This document shows positions 31,582 through 33,475 of a DNA stretch of 33,475 bases, in pieces. The notes under the pieces are model-generated. The model saw only the letters and a list, made by a program, of their open reading frames with translations, made no database searches and was not told the DNA's origin. A program made the position numbers and the translations under genes. Position 1 is the stretch's first letter; the number at the start of each line of letters is the position of its first letter. Source of the stretch: a virus; IMG/VR virus record IMGVR_UViG_3300028490_000018, positions 1-33,475 of that record, one strand, 5' to 3'.

Positions 31582-31950
31582 TTATCTATTTATGAAATGC
31601 CATGATTTCTTTAGTTTTCTTTTATCTCTTTGTTTATCTTGTTCTTTTGATAAAATATATAAAGATACTTCTGATAAAGTTGTATTATGTTCTTTCTTTG
31701 TCCATCTTTCTCTATTTTTAGTCTCAGCTAATATCTCAGATACAGTTTTTATTGTTTTATATTTATAATTCTCTTCTGTAAAATTATTATCTAAATATAT
31801 ATCTACCTCTACACCATCTTTAAAAACACCTTTTGATACTAATGCTCCAAATCCATTTTTGAAAAGATAATATACAGAGTTTCCACCCTGTATCTCCCAC
31901 TCAATCATGACATATTTTTCCATTTCATCTAATATTTTATCTACTTCCAT
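31582..31950 (-). CDS. Hypothetical early protein
   Basis: The 122-aa product has an N-terminal alpha/beta part (MEKYVMIEWEIQGGNSVYYLFKNGFGALVSKG..., VEVDIYLDNNF) and a very basic C-terminal tail (KEQDKQRDKRKLKKSWHF) that could contact nucleic acid. The start follows GAGGAG and overlaps the end of the preceding gene. Directly at its stop is GAATAAGAAT on the + strand, a motif shared with two other gene ends in this operon. Confidence 0.55.
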   Translation of the reverse strand: MEVDKILDEMEKYVMIEWEIQGGNSVYYLFKNGFGALVSKGVFKDGVEVDIYLDNNFTEENYKYKTIKTVSEILAETKNRERWTKKEHNTTLSEVSLYILSKEQDKQRDKRKLKKSWHFINR

Positions 31951-32249
31951 TATACTCTCCTCTTTATTGTTAGATATTTATATTCTGATTTTTCATAATC
32001 ATAAATTAATTTAGAAAACTTATGTCTCTCATTTGTAATTACAAAATCAACTAATCTTATATCTCTTATATTCTTCCTCATTAGATAATTATAAATACTA
32101 TTTAATAACTTATTATATTCTTCATATTCATAATCCTCATCCTCTTTTGAAAAGAAATTAACTACTTCTAATATCTTCTCATCTACCATTTGTTTATTTA
32201 AATCTTCATAATAAAACAATGAATTTACATCATTCTTATAAATATTCAT
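31950..32249 (-). CDS. Hypothetical early protein
   Basis: This 99-aa, acidic, largely helical protein contains FFSKEDEDYEYEEYNKLLNS and ends in a basic LTIKRRV. It overlaps the next gene's start. AGGT stands upstream of the ATG at 32249. No motif or membrane segment is seen. It may be a small phage protein that binds a host factor; the sequence gives no direct hint. Confidence 0.5.
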   Translation of the reverse strand: MNIYKNDVNSLFYYEDLNKQMVDEKILEVVNFFSKEDEDYEYEEYNKLLNSIYNYLMRKNIRDIRLVDFVITNERHKFSKLIYDYEKSEYKYLTIKRRV

Positions 32250-32251
32250 AG

Positions 32252-32485
32252 TTATAGACCTAATGTTTCCTTTAAATAATTATTAATTATTTTTATTCTA
32301 TAAGCATAAACTACATAACTAATTGAAATAAACATAGCTAAATTTAATAACATATCTCCTGTAAATTCATTATATAATGATACTATTGTCATGAATGCTA
32401 ACCCATTACTAACAAACAGTAATATTGTTGTTAGTAATATTAATAACTTAGTCAATTGAATCACTTCTATAAAAATCACTTTCAA
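32252..32485 (-). CDS. Small two-segment membrane protein
   Basis: This frame encodes up to 77 aa with two hydrophobic segments (LLILLTTILLFVSNGLAFMTIV and LLNLAMFISISYVVYAY) and a basic end. The first possible start is TTG at 32485, overlapping the upstream gene; a later TTG at 32455 next to that gene's stop is equally likely, so the N-terminus is uncertain. Size and topology would also fit a holin, and no holin is evident beside the lysis genes, but its place in the early operon argues against this. Confidence 0.45.
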   Translation of the reverse strand: MKVIFIEVIQLTKLLILLTTILLFVSNGLAFMTIVSLYNEFTGDMLLNLAMFISISYVVYAYRIKIINNYLKETLGL

Positions 32486-32687
32486 TTATACAACTAATTA
32501 TATATCTATCAATTAAAACCTCTCTATCAACTGGATTTAAATTCTTATTGTTTATTACTTTTGAAAGTTTATCAATTGTTTTAATATTTTCTCTAATAAA
32601 TATCTCTAAATATTTCTCTGTTGAATTATGAAATTCAATTTGATATCTGAATAAATTAATGTTTCTTACTATTTTCTTTGTTTTCAT
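32448..32687 (-). CDS. Hypothetical early protein
   Basis: This 79-aa basic helical protein starts with MKTKKIVRNINLF and includes VINNKNLNPVDREVLIDRYI. AAAGAGGT precedes ATG 32687. An upstream TATAAT lies within AAAATATAATATAAA. The 3' end overlaps the next small membrane gene. Function unknown. Confidence 0.55.
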   Translation of the reverse strand: MKTKKIVRNINLFRYQIEFHNSTEKYLEIFIRENIKTIDKLSKVINNKNLNPVDREVLIDRYIISCIIESDFYRSDSID

Positions 32688-32766
32688 TGTTTTACCTCTT
32701 TTTTTTATTTATATTATATTTTATCTAAAAATTGTCCGTTTTGTGATTTATTTGGAATAAGAATAA

Positions 32767-33081
32767 TTACTTATCTCCTAAACAATAAACTCTTTCATAT
32801 TCTAATATAGTTTCAATTACATTATCTTCTTCTATAAAACTATCATTTATTTTAATTTGTTGATTTACTAAATCTAATAATGCCTTATTGTTGATTGATT
32901 TATATAATGCTAACTTTCTATTGTTTCTTCTTACATCAAATTTAATAAAATAATCATCTAACATACAAATATCTATTTGATATCTTAATATATCTAATAA
33001 CTCATCCTTTAGTCTACTGTCATTAAGCTTAACTACTTTCTCTGTCTCTCTCATTATTAAATCAAACTTCTTTTCTTTCAT
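32767..33081 (-). CDS. Hypothetical early protein
   Basis: The ATG at 33081 is chosen because CGAGGT stands seven bases upstream; a longer in-frame reading beginning at 33156 would start inside the promoter region. The 104-aa product is helical (MRETEKVVKLNDSRLKDELLDILRYQ) with a central basic patch (KFDVRRNNRKLALYK) and an acidic end. It shares its leader sequence with the gene at 31509, and the length and composition suit a small regulatory or host-takeover protein, though no family is recognised. Confidence 0.55.
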   Translation of the reverse strand: MKEKKFDLIMRETEKVVKLNDSRLKDELLDILRYQIDICMLDDYFIKFDVRRNNRKLALYKSINNKALLDLVNQQIKINDSFIEEDNVIETILEYERVYCLGDK

Positions 33082-33163
33082 CTTTTTACCTCGTTTTGTT
33101 TTATATATTCTATCTAAATAACAATAAATATTCTTAAAATAAAGAATAAGATACATTAAATAA

Positions 33164-33172
33164 TGGTATAAT
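33164..33172 (+). promoter_or_regulatory. Extended -10 promoter for the right-end gene
   Basis: TGGTATAAT fits TGnTATAAT and lies 20 bases before ATG 33193, with AAAGGTGA between. It is divergent from the early operon. Confidence 0.5.
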
Positions 33173-33192
33173 AATAAAAAAAGGTGATTAAA

Positions 33193-33475
33193 ATGATAAA
33201 CTTTATGATATTTATATTATTAGCAGGGGTAGGCTTCTATTTCATTAGAGAAGATGTTCTTAAAAAGAAAAGTGATAAGAAACAACAAGAAAGAATTAAG
33301 GTTGAAGCTGAAACTATTAAAGAACAAACACCAGTTGAAGTAATTAAACCTGTATCTGGTCCTTGTGATGATAAAAGAAATGGAAAATATAATCCTTCTT
33401 GGGATAGAACTACTTGTAATAAAAATGGATACTTCTTCTGTCCTATTTCTAACAGATGTATTCCATCTTCAGTAA
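33193..33475 (+). CDS. Membrane-anchored Cys-rich protein (runs off the window)
   Basis: At least 94 codons are open to the edge. An N-terminal hydrophobic segment (about 3-18: NFMIFILLAGVGFYFI) is followed by a charged linker and then a cysteine-containing domain with PCDDKRNGKY, TTCNKNGYFFCPISNRCIPSS. The C...FFC....CIPS spacing is reminiscent of the first half of an LDL-receptor class A repeat. If the window were circular, the frame would read on from base 33475 into base 1 and stop at 12-14, giving 98 residues. It is likely a small membrane protein facing the periplasm. Confidence 0.6.
   Translation, partial: MINFMIFILLAGVGFYFIREDVLKKKSDKKQQERIKVEAETIKEQTPVEVIKPVSGPCDDKRNGKYNPSWDRTTCNKNGYFFCPISNRCIPSSV

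Noticed and set aside
33082-33156. N-terminal extension of the 33081 gene
   Set aside because: CGAGGT with proper spacing precedes ATG 33081, and the extension would cover the leader shared with the gene at 31509.

Overview
The window is phage (or prophage-like) DNA from a strongly AT-rich genome that uses the standard code: TGG is Trp, and TGA is a stop in many ATGA gene overlaps. It carries the structural, packaging and lysis genes of a tailed phage with a long non-contractile (siphovirus-type) tail. An i-spanin/o-spanin pair with a clear lipobox points to a host with an outer membrane. The BspA-like (DUF285) adhesins and base composition would suit an AT-rich Gram-negative such as Campylobacterota, Fusobacteriota or Brachyspira, but the sequence alone does not fix the host. 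No integrase, repressor or recognisable DNA-replication gene is visible.

Layout. 1-415 is an array of a 10-bp unit (23 copies) and a 19-bp unit (9 copies). 416-934 is AT-rich leader with a repeated motif, two hairpins and a consensus sigma70-type promoter. 935-4826 (+) holds scaffold-like, major capsid, connector and tail-terminator genes. 4874-15823 (+) holds the tail tube, a pair of tail assembly chaperones joined by a probable -1 frameshift, the tape measure and lambda-like tail-tip genes (DUF1833-like, NlpC/P60, gpI-gpJ fusion). 15857-20564 (+) is a run of nine small tail-fibre/receptor-binding-like genes, most with a short carbohydrate-binding-like motif, ending in a PKD plus DUF285 adhesin (20561-22255). 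22263-26316 (-) holds portal, large terminase, small terminase and an unknown gene, inverted relative to the capsid genes. 26403-27106 (+) is the spanin pair, 27151-27774 (-) an amidase endolysin with a Tat-like signal, and 27883-29604 (+) a second PKD/DUF285 adhesin. 29605-29965 is noncoding and rich in hairpins, including a tRNA-like cloverleaf ending in CCA. 29966-33081 (-) is a tightly packed operon of small unknown genes ending in a TnpB-like gene. A Cys-rich membrane protein gene runs off the right end.

How it works together. Structural genes are read rightward from a very strong promoter. Hairpins followed by new extended -10 promoters (TGnTATAAT) lie after the capsid and tail-tube genes, which would separate their expression from that of the less abundant proteins. 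The fibre array and the two adhesins look like a modular host-recognition system. The two adhesins share an exact 95-bp 3' end, which suggests recombination between them. The TnpB-like gene is translationally coupled to upstream genes, lacks a neighbouring TnpA and has an altered RuvC site. The structured RNA just downstream is its natural candidate guide RNA, although its tRNA-like end is unexplained.
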